The notes beneath the pieces were generated by a model, which did not search any database, had not been told where the DNA came from, and saw nothing but the letters and a program-made list of their open reading frames with translations. Shown piece by piece: positions 16,836 through 25,824 of a stretch of DNA of 64,000 nucleotides. Source of the stretch: Amycolatopsis decaplanina DSM 44594 (GTDB lineage: Bacteria; Actinomycetota; Actinomycetes; Mycobacteriales; Pseudonocardiaceae); NCBI RefSeq assembly GCF_000342005.1, contig NZ_AOHO01000055.1, forward strand, positions 179,329-243,328. The letters are read 5' to 3'. The position numbers and the translations under genes are program-made. Within the stretch, counting starts at the first letter, position 1, and every line of letters begins with the position of its first letter.

Positions 16836-17206
16836 CGCCCGCCGGCGCGCTCGTCGAGCCGGTGCAGCAGCGGGCCGAAACGCAGATCCGTTCCCTCCGG
16901 ACTGGACTCGGCGGGCAGGAAACCCGCTGCGATGACCATTCCTTTCTCCTGGGACTCCGCCGCGGCTCGGTGCACGGTCGCGGTGATGCTCTCCGCCAGC
17001 GCGGCGGAATCCAGGGTCCGGTAGACACGGGGATCCAGCCACAGTTCGATCAGCTCACCCGCTCCGCCGACGGTCACACTGATCAACCCGTCCTCGGAAT
17101 CGGCGGTGGCCCGGATCCCGGCCATCCGTTCCTGCATCGTCCGCACGTCCTCGGCCAGCCGCTCGTAGTCGGCGTACATGTCCGAGCCGGAAAATGGTGC
17201 TTCCAC
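16832..17206 (-). CDS. YbaB/EbfC-like protein, first gene of the toxin operon
   Basis: 124 residues. A coiled N-terminal helix (DMYADYERLAEDVRTMQERMAGIRATADSED) is followed by beta strands GLISVTVGGAGELIELWLDPRVYRTLD and a C-terminal helix, the layout of YbaB/EbfC nucleoid-associated family members. Actinobacteria often carry such paralogues beside type VII effectors, so an ESX accessory role is likelier than chromosome organisation. ATG 17206 is the operon's first start codon; the operon runs through 16503 and 10155 to 9688 and is divergent from mycP. Confidence 0.8.
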   Translation of the reverse strand: MEAPFSGSDMYADYERLAEDVRTMQERMAGIRATADSEDGLISVTVGGAGELIELWLDPRVYRTLDSAALAESITATVHRAAAESQEKGMVIAAGFLPAESSPEGTDLRFGPLLHRLDERAGGR

Positions 17207-17321
17207 GGCCCCTCCTAAATCGCGTACGGCCAGTCTTACGACGGAACGGATCCCGAAGGACCCCGTGGCCGGTTGCGGCCATGGCCCCGGCTCCGGTCAT
17301 GACCGGGCCGACGATGGCGAG

Positions 17322-18608
17322 ATGAGACGACTCCGGGTGCCCGCCGTCGCCGCCGTGGTGGTCGCGACGGCCGTTCAAACCTTCGCCGGCGCGGGGACGG
17401 CGCACGCGGCTCCGCCGCCCGGCGCCTGCCAGGATCCCGAACCCGCGCGAGCGGTGGTTCCCGCCCAGCCATGGGCTCAGCAGTTCCTTGCTCCCCAACG
17501 GGTCTGGCCGCACAGCCGCGGGGCGGGGGTACTGGTGGCGGTGGTCGACTCCGGGGTCGACGCGGACCATCCGCAGCTGGCCAGGCCGGGCAAGGTGCGC
17601 ACGGGCCGCGACTTCTATTTCGCGGGTTCCCTGCCGGGAGCGTTCGACTGTGTGTCACACGGCACCGGAGTCGCGGGGATCATCGCCGCCGATCCGGCAC
17701 CCGGTGTCGGTTTCCACGGGGTCGCGCCCGACGCGGAGATCCTCCCGGTGCGGATCAGCGACCGTGACATCGGCAGCCAGGGCGAGTCGTTGCGGATCGA
17801 CCCGCAGGTGGTGGCCAACGGAATCCGCTACGCGGCGGATCAGGGCGCCAAGGTGATCAATCTTTCCCTCGCGGGGCACGAGGATTTCGCCGTCATCCGG
17901 GACGCGGTCGCCTACGCCGTGGCCAGGGACGCGCTGGTGGTCGCCGCCGCGGGCAACACACAGCGCGACGCGGCGACCGAACTTCCGTCCTTTCCCGCCG
18001 CCTACGACGGGGTGCTCGGTGTCGGTGCCGTCGACATCGACGGGGCCAGGATGTCCGGCTCCCAGATCGGCAGGTATGTGGACCTCGTCGCACCGGGAGC
18101 CAAAGTACTGGCCTCGACACGGGCGGGAGGGCACGCGTATGCCGACGGCACGAGCTACGCCGCGCCTTTCGTTTCCGGCACCGCCGCCTTGGTCAGGTCG
18201 GCCTGGCCGGAGCTGTCCGCGCCGGAGGTGGCGCGCCGTCTGACGGCGACCGCGAGCCCGGCACGCGGCGGCCTCGGCAGCCCGGCGTTCGGCGCCGGTG
18301 TCGTCGATCCCTATCGGGCGGTCACCGACGGGCTCGACACCGCGAAACCGGGCGCCCTGCCCGCGTTCGTCCCGGATCCACCGGACCAGGCACGGCTCGA
18401 TCTGATCGCGGCGCGGGAAGAGACCGCGACCGCGGCGAAATGGCTCACCGTCGCGGTGTGCGGCGTGATCGCGATCGCCGCGCTGATGGCGTCGCTGCTT
18501 CCGCGCGGCCGCCGCCGCGGCTGGCGCTCCGGTCGCGCGGCACCCGTCTCCACCGAACCCGTGGTGGACGAACCGCCGGAACAGATCTTCCTGATCTCCG
18601 AAAGGTGA
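17322..18608 (+). CDS. mycP: Mycosin, type VII secretion subtilisin-like protease
   Basis: Membrane-anchored serine protease of the ESX complex, 428 residues. A signal peptide (residues 1-30, ending TAHAAP) precedes the subtilase domain with the triad D76 (VVDSGVD), H113 (SHGTGVAG) and S278 (DGTSYAAP); oxyanion Asn lies in AAAGNTQ near 211. A single C-terminal TM segment (~376-397) is followed by a basic cytoplasmic tail. In other ESX systems mycosin stabilises the membrane complex and can process substrates. ATG 17322 is chosen because it directly precedes the signal peptide; upstream in-frame codons would extend it artificially. Confidence 0.95.
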   Translation: MRRLRVPAVAAVVVATAVQTFAGAGTAHAAPPPGACQDPEPARAVVPAQPWAQQFLAPQRVWPHSRGAGVLVAVVDSGVDADHPQLARPGKVRTGRDFYFAGSLPGAFDCVSHGTGVAGIIAADPAPGVGFHGVAPDAEILPVRISDRDIGSQGESLRIDPQVVANGIRYAADQGAKVINLSLAGHEDFAVIRDAVAYAVARDALVVAAAGNTQRDAATELPSFPAAYDGVLGVGAVDIDGARMSGSQIGRYVDLVAPGAKVLASTRAGGHAYADGTSYAAPFVSGTAALVRSAWPELSAPEVARRLTATASPARGGLGSPAFGAGVVDPYRAVTDGLDTAKPGALPAFVPDPPDQARLDLIAAREETATAAKWLTVAVCGVIAIAALMASLLPRGRRRGWRSGRAAPVSTEPVVDEPPEQIFLISER

Positions 18609-18618
18609 CCGGAAACCC

Positions 18619-18651
18619 GAAGCCCCGGCGCGAGATCCGCGCCGGGGCTTC
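18619..18651. terminator. Bidirectional terminator between mycP and the esx pair
   Basis: GAAGCCCCGGCGCG (18619-18632) pairs perfectly with its complement (18638-18651) around a 5-nt loop. It sits between the convergent mycP and WXG100 genes. Confidence 0.75.
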
Positions 18652-18668
18652 GATTTCACCGGTTACCG

Positions 18669-18971
18669 CTAGGAGTTGACGATGTTGCTGACCCGGCTTT
18701 CACAGGTCTGGCCGATGTTGCAGACACTGTCGTAGTCGCGGCCGCTCTGGTTCATGCCGTCGACGTGGTAGCCGGTCCGCTTCTGCATCAGGGCGAACTG
18801 CTGGCCCATCTCCTCGGCGTTGTTCCCGCCCCAGCCCGCGCCGATGGTGTTGCGCATCCGGGCGACCTGGTCTTCGGCGGCCTGCCCGATCTGCGTCGCG
18901 GTGTTCTGGATGTCGCGGCCGGCCGTGTTCATGGCCTCGTAGACGATCTTGAAGTGGTCTCCGCTGTTCAT
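18669..18971 (-). CDS. WXG100-family ESX protein
   Basis: Exactly 100 residues from ATG 18971. The sequence is two amphipathic helices joined at a W-G-G turn (GAGWGGNNAEEM, W near residue 48), the WXG100 hallmark. Together with the protein encoded 11 nt upstream it probably forms the secreted heterodimer recognised by EccC. The C-terminal part has two cysteines (VCNIGQTCES), unusual for the family. It lies between mycP and eccC. Confidence 0.92.
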   Translation of the reverse strand: MNSGDHFKIVYEAMNTAGRDIQNTATQIGQAAEDQVARMRNTIGAGWGGNNAEEMGQQFALMQKRTGYHVDGMNQSGRDYDSVCNIGQTCESRVSNIVNS

Positions 18972-18982
18972 TGCCCGTCCTC

Positions 18983-19336
18983 TCAGACCTGGGGGTTGAT
19001 GCCACCGTCGATGGCGCCGCCGTCGCCGAAGCTCTGCCTCGCGAACGTCTGCAGCGCGTCGGCCTGAGAACCACCGGTGATGTTCACCGCAGAGTTCCCC
19101 TTTTCGACCAGCGTTTGCGCGAAGGCGTGCACCTTGTCGTAGATCTCGGAGCGTTCCTGGTTCTTCGACATGGCCGCGTTCATGACGGTGCCCGCGAGAC
19201 CTCCGCTGATGTTGTCGTAGTCCCGCCCCTGGTGGGATCGGTGCGCGCTGAGCTGATCCTGCTGGCTGCTGTCGGTGTTGTTGATCAGGTTCTGCACGCT
19301 CGCGAAGTCGAAATCGACCAATCCGCCGTTGCCCAT
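18983..19336 (-). CDS. WXG100-like ESX partner protein
   Basis: 117 residues from ATG 19336, preceded by a GGAGGGG ribosome site. It is helical throughout, with the mid-sequence turn region GLAGTVMNAAMSKNQERS; a canonical W-x-G is not visible, as in many EsxA/B partners. It is the first gene of a two-gene operon with the WXG100 protein at 18669. Divergence from eccC, with paired 16-bp repeats between them (19360-19375 and 19416-19431), suggests shared control. Confidence 0.85.
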   Translation of the reverse strand: MGNGGLVDFDFASVQNLINNTDSSQQDQLSAHRSHQGRDYDNISGGLAGTVMNAAMSKNQERSEIYDKVHAFAQTLVEKGNSAVNITGGSQADALQTFARQSFGDGGAIDGGINPQV

Positions 19337-19467
19337 CACCCCTCCGTTTCTTCTTTCGAGTTCCTGACATCGACCAGCTAACCCCTGAAACGGACGGATT
19401 CCGCCCATGCGGCACGTTCCTGCCATCGACCCCGGCGTGAGCCGTTGTTCGCGAACGATCGGCAGGT

Positions 19468-22400
19468 ATGGCGACAGTCGTGGTGAAGAGGCCGGCCCGT
19501 AAGCCGGCGCCGGAAATGCCCGCCGGTGAACTGCTCCTGCAGGCCCCACCGGAGATCCCGCCCTCGCCGGGGCGGCAATGGACCCAGATGCTCACGGTGC
19601 TGCCGATGGTGGCCATGATGGCCGCGATGCTGCTGATGTACTCCGGCAGCATGGCGGGCTCGATGCGGTTCGTCGTCTTCGGGATGATGGGCGTCGGCAT
19701 GCTCGGCATGGTCGCCATGAGCTTCCTGCAGGGCGGCAGCCCCAGCAAACGGGAAATGGGCCACGCCCGCCGCAAGTACCTGCGCCACCTCGCCCAGCAC
19801 CGGGTGCGGCTGCGCCGTTCGGTGCGCGGGCAGCGCCGGACGATGGAGTACCTGCACCCGGACCCGGCTTCGCTGTGGTCACTGGCGTCGAGCTACAGGC
19901 TGTGGGAACGGCGCAAGGACGACCAGGACTTCGCCATCGCGCGGATCGGGACCGGACCGCAGGCCCCGGCCGCCACTCTCGTCGCCCCGGACACCAAGCC
20001 ACTGGAGGAGCTCGAACCGCTGTCCGCGCTCGCTCTGCGCCAGTTCATCGCCACCTACTCCACCGTCGGCAAGCTTCCGATCGCCATCGCGGTCAACGGT
20101 TTCAGCCGGATCCACCTGCGCGGCGACCGTGCCACCACGCTGGGTCTGCTGCGTGCGGTACTCGCCCAGTTGGCCACCCTCCAGTCGCCCGACGACATAC
20201 GGATCGCCATCTGTGTCAACGAGGAAAGCCGTCCGGCCTGGGAATGGGTCAAGTGGCTGCCGCACGCGCTGCATCCCGAGCGGACCGACGCGCTCGGCGC
20301 GCTCCGGCTGGTGGCCCCGTCCGTCCAGGCACTGGAATCGATGCTGGAAGAGGAACTCTCCAAACGACCGCGGTTCGATCCGGAAGCCGACGTCCGCGTT
20401 CCTGGTCCGCATCTGGTGGTCGTGCTCGACGGTGGCGCGGTCGCCGGTTCCGATCACCTGATGACCGGCGGTGGGGTCGAGGGGGTGACCATCGTGGATC
20501 TGACGACCATGCCGCCGAGGGCGCTGGACCGGACCACGGTCGTGCTCGACGTGGACGCCGACGGTGACCTGGTCAGCGAGACCTGCGACGGCGACGCCCC
20601 ACTCGGGCACGCCGATTTCCTGGGTGTGGTCGCTGCCGAAGGGCTGGCCCGGCAACTGGCCCCGCTCCGGCTGAGGGCCGGGTCGCGGGGTGAAACGCCC
20701 ATGAGCGCGGAACTCGGCCTCGCCGAGCTTCTGGATCTGGGTGACCCGTACGAGTTCGACCCGGCCGACACCTGGGAGCCTCGGCCGAACCGGGACCGGC
20801 TGCGAGTGAAACTGGGCATCCAGGCCGACGGTGTCCCCATCGAAATCGACCTGAAGGAGTCGGCGCAGGACGGCATGGGGCCGCACGGTCTGCTGATCGG
20901 TGCCACCGGATCCGGCAAGTCCGAGTTGCTGCGGACCCTCGTGCTCGCCCTCGCAGTGACACATCCGCCCAGCTCGCTGAATTTCGCCCTGGTGGACTTC
21001 AAGGGCGGCGCGACCTTCACTCGTCTCGACACGCTCCCGCACACCAGCGCGGTGATCACCAACCTCGCCGACGAGCTCCACCTCGTCGACCGGATGACCG
21101 ACGCGATCAACGGTGAGCTGATCCGCCGCCAGGAATTGCTGCGCGCGGCGGGGAATTTCTCCTCCCTGCGTGACTACGAGAAAGCGCGTGCCGCGGGCGC
21201 CCCGCTCCCCGAAGTGCCTACTCTGCTGGTGATCTGTGACGAGTTCTCGGAACTCCTGTCGGCCAAGCCCGACTTCATCGACATGTTCGTCCAGATCGGA
21301 CGAGTCGGCCGTTCCCTGGGCGTCCACTTGCTGCTGGCTTCGCAACGGCTCGAAGAAGGACGGCTGCGCGGTCTGGAAACCCATCTGTCGTATCGGATCG
21401 GCCTGAGGACCTTCTCCGAGATGGAGAGCAGGGCCGTGCTCGGCGTCACCGACGCGTTCAAACTGCCGCGGGCGCCGGGGCACGGATTCCTCAAGGTCGG
21501 TACCGACCAGATGGACCGGTTCCGCTCCGCCTACGTTTCCGGCGTGTACCAGCGTGCCTCCGGGGGCGGTGTCGCCGCTTCCGCCGGGGAACAACTGGTG
21601 CTGCAGGAATACACGACGACCTACCTCGGCGCCGAAATCGACGCGGACGAAGAGGAGCTCGAAGATCGAACTCCGGAGAACGACGCCGCGGTCGGCGAGA
21701 CCCTTCTGGACATCCTGGTCGACCGGCTGGCTGGTCGAGGTGTGCCCGCACACCAGGTCTGGCTGCCGCCGTTGGCGGAATCGCCCACTTTGGACGGTGT
21801 GCTGCCCGGGCTGGTCACCCATCCGCACCGGGGTCTCACCGTGGACTCGACCACGATGGCCGGGTCGCTGCGGCCGGTGCTCGGCACCGTGGACCGGCCC
21901 TTCGAGCAACGCCGCGACCCGCTGGTCCTGGATCTCTCCGGCGCCGCGGGACACGTCCTGGTCCTCGGCGCCCCACAGACCGGCAAGAGCACGGTGCTGC
22001 GCACGCTGATCACCAGTCTGGCGCTCACCCACACTCCTCGCGAGACGCAGTTCTACTGCCTGGACTTCGGCGGCGGCACCCTGGCTTCGATCGCCGGGCT
22101 GCCCCACGTCGCCGGTGTCTGCGGCAGGCTCGACACCGGCGCCGTGCGGCGGACCGTCGCCGAAGTCGCGACCCTGCTGACACAACGGGAACGGATGTTC
22201 GCCGAGCACCAGATCGACGGCATCGTCACCTACCGGCGGCTTCGAGCGGAAGGACAGTTCGCCGAGCACTCGCACGGGGACGTCTTCCTGGTGGTCGACG
22301 GCTGGCAGACGTTGCGCAACGACTTCCCCGACCTGGAGGAGATGGTCGGTGACGTCGCCGCGCGCGGGCTGTCCTATGGCGTGCACGTGGTGGCCGGCTG

Positions 22401-23445
22401 CTCGCGCTCCTTCGATCTTCGGATGAACGTGCGAGATCTGTTCGCCAGCAGGCTGGAACTGAAGATCGGCGACCCCATCGACTCCGTCATCGACCGGCGC
22501 GCGGCGATGAGCGTCCCGCCCGACGCGCCGGGCCGCGGTATCGCGATGAGCGGGCACCAGATGCTGGTGGCCCTGCCCAGGATCGACGGAGTGGCGGAAA
22601 CGGAGGATCTGGCCGGTGGCGTGAACGGGCTCGTCGAGGCTGTCAAGGCCGCGTGGCCCGGCGCGCCCGCGCCATCCGTGCGACTGCTGCCCGGTGTGTT
22701 CCCGTACGAGGAACTCCCCGCGAAGGACGAGACCACGGGAGCCGAGGCGGGGCTCGCCGTCGGCATCCACGAGCACGACCTTTCCCCGATGCGGCATGAC
22801 TTCGCCGCGGACCCGCACTTCTTCCTGCTCGCCGACACACAGTGCGGCAAGACATCCTTCCTGCGGACGCTGGCCCGCCGGATCGAAACCACCTACCGGC
22901 CGGCGGAAGCCCGGATCGTACTGGTCGACCATCGGCGCGGGCTCCTGGGCGAGATCGGCGACGACTACCTTCTCGGCTACGGGACCAACGACTCACACAG
23001 TGCCGGGCTGATGACCGAAGTCGCCAGCTCGCTGGCCAAACGGCTTCCGGGACCGGACGTCACACCGGAGCAGCTGCGGGCCAGGAACTGGTGGCACGGA
23101 CCGGAGATCTTCGTTCTCGTGGACGACTACGACATGGTGGCCACCCACGAGAACCACCCGCTGATGCCACTGCTCCCCCTGGTCGCGCAAGGCTCGGACA
23201 TCGGCCTCCACGTCGTGCTGGCCCGTCGTTCCGGCGGGGCGGGCCGCGGGCTGTTCGAACCTTTCCTCACCAGGCTCAGGGAAGTCGGCACACCCGGTTT
23301 GATGATGTCCGGCGACCGCGACGAAGGCCCGCTGCTCGGTGGGATGCGTGCCCAGGTACTGCCGCCCGGCCGCGGCTGGCTGGTCGACCGTCGTGGGCAC
23401 AAGGGCCTGGTCCAGCTCGCCTGGCTCCCGCCCCGGCATCCCTGA
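19468..23445 (+). CDS. eccC: EccC, FtsK/SpoIIIE-type ATPase of the type VII secretion system
   Basis: 1325 residues. Two N-terminal TM segments (~40-60 and ~66-87) anchor the protein; three FtsK/SpoIIIE ATPase domains follow with Walker A motifs GATGSGKS (478-485), GAPQTGKS (834-841) and ADTQCGKT (1122-1129). This is the fused EccCa-EccCb form. EccC recognises WXG100 substrates and energises export. The third P-loop is non-standard (A-D-T-Q-C in place of a Gly-rich start), in keeping with weaker or regulatory nucleotide sites in this position. Four ESX-type genes follow on the same strand. Confidence 0.97.
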   Translation: MATVVVKRPARKPAPEMPAGELLLQAPPEIPPSPGRQWTQMLTVLPMVAMMAAMLLMYSGSMAGSMRFVVFGMMGVGMLGMVAMSFLQGGSPSKREMGHARRKYLRHLAQHRVRLRRSVRGQRRTMEYLHPDPASLWSLASSYRLWERRKDDQDFAIARIGTGPQAPAATLVAPDTKPLEELEPLSALALRQFIATYSTVGKLPIAIAVNGFSRIHLRGDRATTLGLLRAVLAQLATLQSPDDIRIAICVNEESRPAWEWVKWLPHALHPERTDALGALRLVAPSVQALESMLEEELSKRPRFDPEADVRVPGPHLVVVLDGGAVAGSDHLMTGGGVEGVTIVDLTTMPPRALDRTTVVLDVDADGDLVSETCDGDAPLGHADFLGVVAAEGLARQLAPLRLRAGSRGETPMSAELGLAELLDLGDPYEFDPADTWEPRPNRDRLRVKLGIQADGVPIEIDLKESAQDGMGPHGLLIGATGSGKSELLRTLVLALAVTHPPSSLNFALVDFKGGATFTRLDTLPHTSAVITNLADELHLVDRMTDAINGELIRRQELLRAAGNFSSLRDYEKARAAGAPLPEVPTLLVICDEFSELLSAKPDFIDMFVQIGRVGRSLGVHLLLASQRLEEGRLRGLETHLSYRIGLRTFSEMESRAVLGVTDAFKLPRAPGHGFLKVGTDQMDRFRSAYVSGVYQRASGGGVAASAGEQLVLQEYTTTYLGAEIDADEEELEDRTPENDAAVGETLLDILVDRLAGRGVPAHQVWLPPLAESPTLDGVLPGLVTHPHRGLTVDSTTMAGSLRPVLGTVDRPFEQRRDPLVLDLSGAAGHVLVLGAPQTGKSTVLRTLITSLALTHTPRETQFYCLDFGGGTLASIAGLPHVAGVCGRLDTGAVRRTVAEVATLLTQRERMFAEHQIDGIVTYRRLRAEGQFAEHSHGDVFLVVDGWQTLRNDFPDLEEMVGDVAARGLSYGVHVVAGCSRSFDLRMNVRDLFASRLELKIGDPIDSVIDRRAAMSVPPDAPGRGIAMSGHQMLVALPRIDGVAETEDLAGGVNGLVEAVKAAWPGAPAPSVRLLPGVFPYEELPAKDETTGAEAGLAVGIHEHDLSPMRHDFAADPHFFLLADTQCGKTSFLRTLARRIETTYRPAEARIVLVDHRRGLLGEIGDDYLLGYGTNDSHSAGLMTEVASSLAKRLPGPDVTPEQLRARNWWHGPEIFVLVDDYDMVATHENHPLMPLLPLVAQGSDIGLHVVLARRSGGAGRGLFEPFLTRLREVGTPGLMMSGDRDEGPLLGGMRAQVLPPGRGWLVDRRGHKGLVQLAWLPPRHP

Positions 23446-23542
23446 GGCGTGGCCGGAACCTGCCGGGGACCCCACCGGGACACGTTGGGGTGTTTGGCTT
23501 TTGGTGCACGACTGGGTTTTCACCGCTGTTCCGGGAGGGAAC

Positions 23543-23959
23543 ATGGGAAACGGAATCAACGCGTATCTGCCGGCCATCCAGCATTTCGCCGACACGGTCT
23601 CGGCTCGGGTGTCGAGCCCGCCGAGCATCGATCGGCCGCTGGACGACGGCTGCGGCGAAATGGAAGAGTGCCGGCTTCTCGCCACCGCCGACCGGGACAG
23701 CACGGAGTCCCTCCGGAATTTCCTGACCGCCGCGGAGAAAGGCGTCTGGGGGTACATCTCCATCGCACGCCAAAGCATGAGCACTTATCAGAACGCGAAC
23801 GAGGCCGCCGTCTGGGAGCTGACGAAGAGGTCACGACCGGACGAATCCCGCGTACCTGTCGAAGGAATGTCGCCCAGCGCACTGGGACCGAGCCCGATTG
23901 CTCCCGTCACGCCACTGCAGCCGGGCACGGGCACCCTGATCGACCTCCTGCCGCATTGA
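23543..23959 (+). CDS. Small ESX-locus protein, WXG100-like helical
   Basis: 138 residues from ATG 23543, with GGGAGGG 6 nt upstream. Residues 1-95 are predicted helical (YLPAIQHFADTVSARV, SLRNFLTAAEKGVWGYISIARQSMSTYQNANEAA). The tail is Pro-rich. No W-x-G turn or enzyme motif is seen. Being first in the cluster downstream of eccC suggests an ESX substrate or substrate partner; the family is not recognised. A GGCCGGAACCTGCC element lies upstream at 23451-23464. Confidence 0.8.
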   Translation: MGNGINAYLPAIQHFADTVSARVSSPPSIDRPLDDGCGEMEECRLLATADRDSTESLRNFLTAAEKGVWGYISIARQSMSTYQNANEAAVWELTKRSRPDESRVPVEGMSPSALGPSPIAPVTPLQPGTGTLIDLLPH

Positions 23960-23990
23960 GCCCTGTGAACCGACCTATCCGGGACTTTCG

Positions 23991-25376
23991 ATGACCGACT
24001 ATCGCAGTTACGACTTCGATCGCCAAGTCCGCGTTCTCCGCGCTGAGATCGCACACACCCGCCCCCGGCTCCAAGCCGCCAAGGAGATGTGGGAGGCGGC
24101 CGGAAAATGGATCGACCGAACGCACCTGATGCTCCGGGAAGCGGGGAACGAGGTGGCTTCCGGCTGGCTGGACCGGCCCGGGGAGGAGTTCGTGGACCGG
24201 CTCTGGGCCAACTGCATCTACTCGTTCGGATCGTGGGGAGGCTTGGAAGGTCTCTCCGGTGGAGGCCCCGTCTCTTCGATGGGACAGATGTTGCTGGATC
24301 AGCCGGCCGACGGCGGCATCACGGCATCGGGTGTGGTCGACCAGTTGGCCAAAGCCGACGCCCAGCTCGTGCTCGGCGCCTTCGTCGCGGCGGGCGAGAT
24401 CTCCAATGTCGGGCGCGATGCCAAGAACGAGCCCGCGGCCCAGCAGAACCTCGGCAAGAAACTGAACGAGATCGCGGCGCAGTATCGGCTGACCGGCCAG
24501 GCCATGCTCGCGGCACGCGGCCGTGCTTGGGACGGCCCGAGCGGTGAAGTCCGCTCGGGCCTCCCGGCCAACGGCACGGCGCCTCGGGCGACCGGCACGG
24601 GCGGGCCGGACCAGAACGGCGCGCCGACCGACCCCGGTACACCCGAAGATCCCGGCGAGCCGAGTCCGCAGAATCCGCAGAACACCCCCAGCGCGCTCGA
24701 ACAGGCGACGGACGCGTTGAGCGCGTTGAGCCAGGCCGCGGAGTCCGCTCAGCAGTTGCTGGGCAACGGCTCCTCCGTGAACATGCCAGACCCGAACGCG
24801 ATCGATCCCGGGGATTGGGCACTCCCGCCCTACGACGGCTCCACCTATCCGGGGCTCGAAGATCCGCTCGCCGCGCCGGGCGGCTCGGGTATGCCGACCC
24901 TGGCGGGCGGTGGCGGCATGCCGGGTCCGGGCGGTGGGGCGGGCGGGTTCGGCGGGATGCCGTCCGTCGCGGACCTGAACGGTTCGCCGGGAGGGGCGAT
25001 GAGCGGCATCGGCTCGATGCCCGGGATCGCTTCCGCGGGGACGGCCGGGAGCGCCGGCTCCGCCTCGGGTGCCGGAGGGATGCCGCCGCCGATGATGCCG
25101 CCCAACAACGGTGGCGGGAAGAACCCGGCAGGCGGCGTCAAACCGGGCGACGCGGAGCACCCCGGCTCGAGCAGGCAGCGAGGTCCCAAGGGCGGCGTCA
25201 CCCCCGGTGTCACGCTCCTCGGCCGGTCCCGCGGCGGAGGCACGCGGCCGGCCACGGCGCAGCGCCGTTGGGACACCGGGAACGACACCGTCCACTTGCT
25301 CGACGACGAACTGTGGCAAGTGCAGGAAACGACCGATTCGCACGAGCGGCCGGCGAACTACCGCGCCGGACACTGA
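23991..25376 (+). CDS. PPE-like ESX substrate with Gly/Pro-rich tail
   Basis: 461 residues. The N-terminal ~190 residues are helical with a WXG/PPE-like layout (TRPRLQAAKEMWEAAGKWIDRTHLMLREAGNEVASGWLDRPGEEF). From ~205 the chain is rich in Gly, Pro, Ser and Met (GGMPGPGGGAGGFGGMP, PPPMMPPNNGG). The end, NDTVHLLDDELWQV, shares a pattern with the end of the protein encoded at 25825 (DSVQMLDEDLW). It is therefore likely a secreted or surface-exposed ESX substrate; no catalytic motif is visible. It is co-transcribed with the gene at 25388 (11-nt gap). Confidence 0.82.
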   Translation: MTDYRSYDFDRQVRVLRAEIAHTRPRLQAAKEMWEAAGKWIDRTHLMLREAGNEVASGWLDRPGEEFVDRLWANCIYSFGSWGGLEGLSGGGPVSSMGQMLLDQPADGGITASGVVDQLAKADAQLVLGAFVAAGEISNVGRDAKNEPAAQQNLGKKLNEIAAQYRLTGQAMLAARGRAWDGPSGEVRSGLPANGTAPRATGTGGPDQNGAPTDPGTPEDPGEPSPQNPQNTPSALEQATDALSALSQAAESAQQLLGNGSSVNMPDPNAIDPGDWALPPYDGSTYPGLEDPLAAPGGSGMPTLAGGGGMPGPGGGAGGFGGMPSVADLNGSPGGAMSGIGSMPGIASAGTAGSAGSASGAGGMPPPMMPPNNGGGKNPAGGVKPGDAEHPGSSRQRGPKGGVTPGVTLLGRSRGGGTRPATAQRRWDTGNDTVHLLDDELWQVQETTDSHERPANYRAGH

Positions 25377-25387
25377 GGAGGGGGCAA

Positions 25388-25813
25388 ATGCCCGGAACCG
25401 AGATCAACGGCAACATCACCGCGATGAGTGCGGTTTCCCAGCAACTCAGCGCACCCGAAATGCCGCCGTCACTGGCGAGGCTGGGCACCATGCCCAGCCT
25501 CGCCGGGCTTTTCGAGGGCATCGCCATGTCCGTATTGGACAAGGCCGCGACCGCCAGCATGACCGCGTTCATGGGGAAGGTGACCGAGGACATCGCGACC
25601 TTCTCCGGGAAGACGAGGACGGCCGCGATCACCTACAGTGCCGCCGACGTGGCGAGCGCGCTCGAACTGGCGGGCAAGGCGACCAAGATCATCAAGCAAG
25701 GTGTGGACTTCGTGAAACAGTCCGCGGCCACCCAGTCCGCGGCCACTCCTTCCGGCGAGGGCAAGTCGTCCACCACCGAGTCCGCCGGCGAAGTCCCGCC
25801 GGCCTCCGTTTGA
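25388..25813 (+). CDS. ESX-associated helical protein with a YxxxD motif
   Basis: 141 residues from ATG 25388, preceded by GAGGAGGGGG. The sequence resembles EspC/DUF2580-like ESX accessory proteins: helical, ~110-residue core, flexible Ser/Thr/Gly tail. TYSAADVAS near residue 83 contains Y-x-x-x-D, the general type VII export motif. It sits between the two PPE-like genes and may pair with one of them for export. The assignment rests on context and layout. Confidence 0.78.
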   Translation: MPGTEINGNITAMSAVSQQLSAPEMPPSLARLGTMPSLAGLFEGIAMSVLDKAATASMTAFMGKVTEDIATFSGKTRTAAITYSAADVASALELAGKATKIIKQGVDFVKQSAATQSAATPSGEGKSSTTESAGEVPPASV

Positions 25814-25824
25814 GGAGCGAAACC

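Noticed and set aside
19879..22932. A 1017-codon minus-strand frame opposite eccC
   Set aside because: High third-position GC of eccC leaves the antisense frame open; no ribosome site or recognisable domain.
23451..23490. ECF-sigma promoter at the GGAACC upstream of 23543
   Set aside because: The nearest CGTT is 22 bp away, too far for a -10 element; the palindromic-operator reading fits all three sites better.
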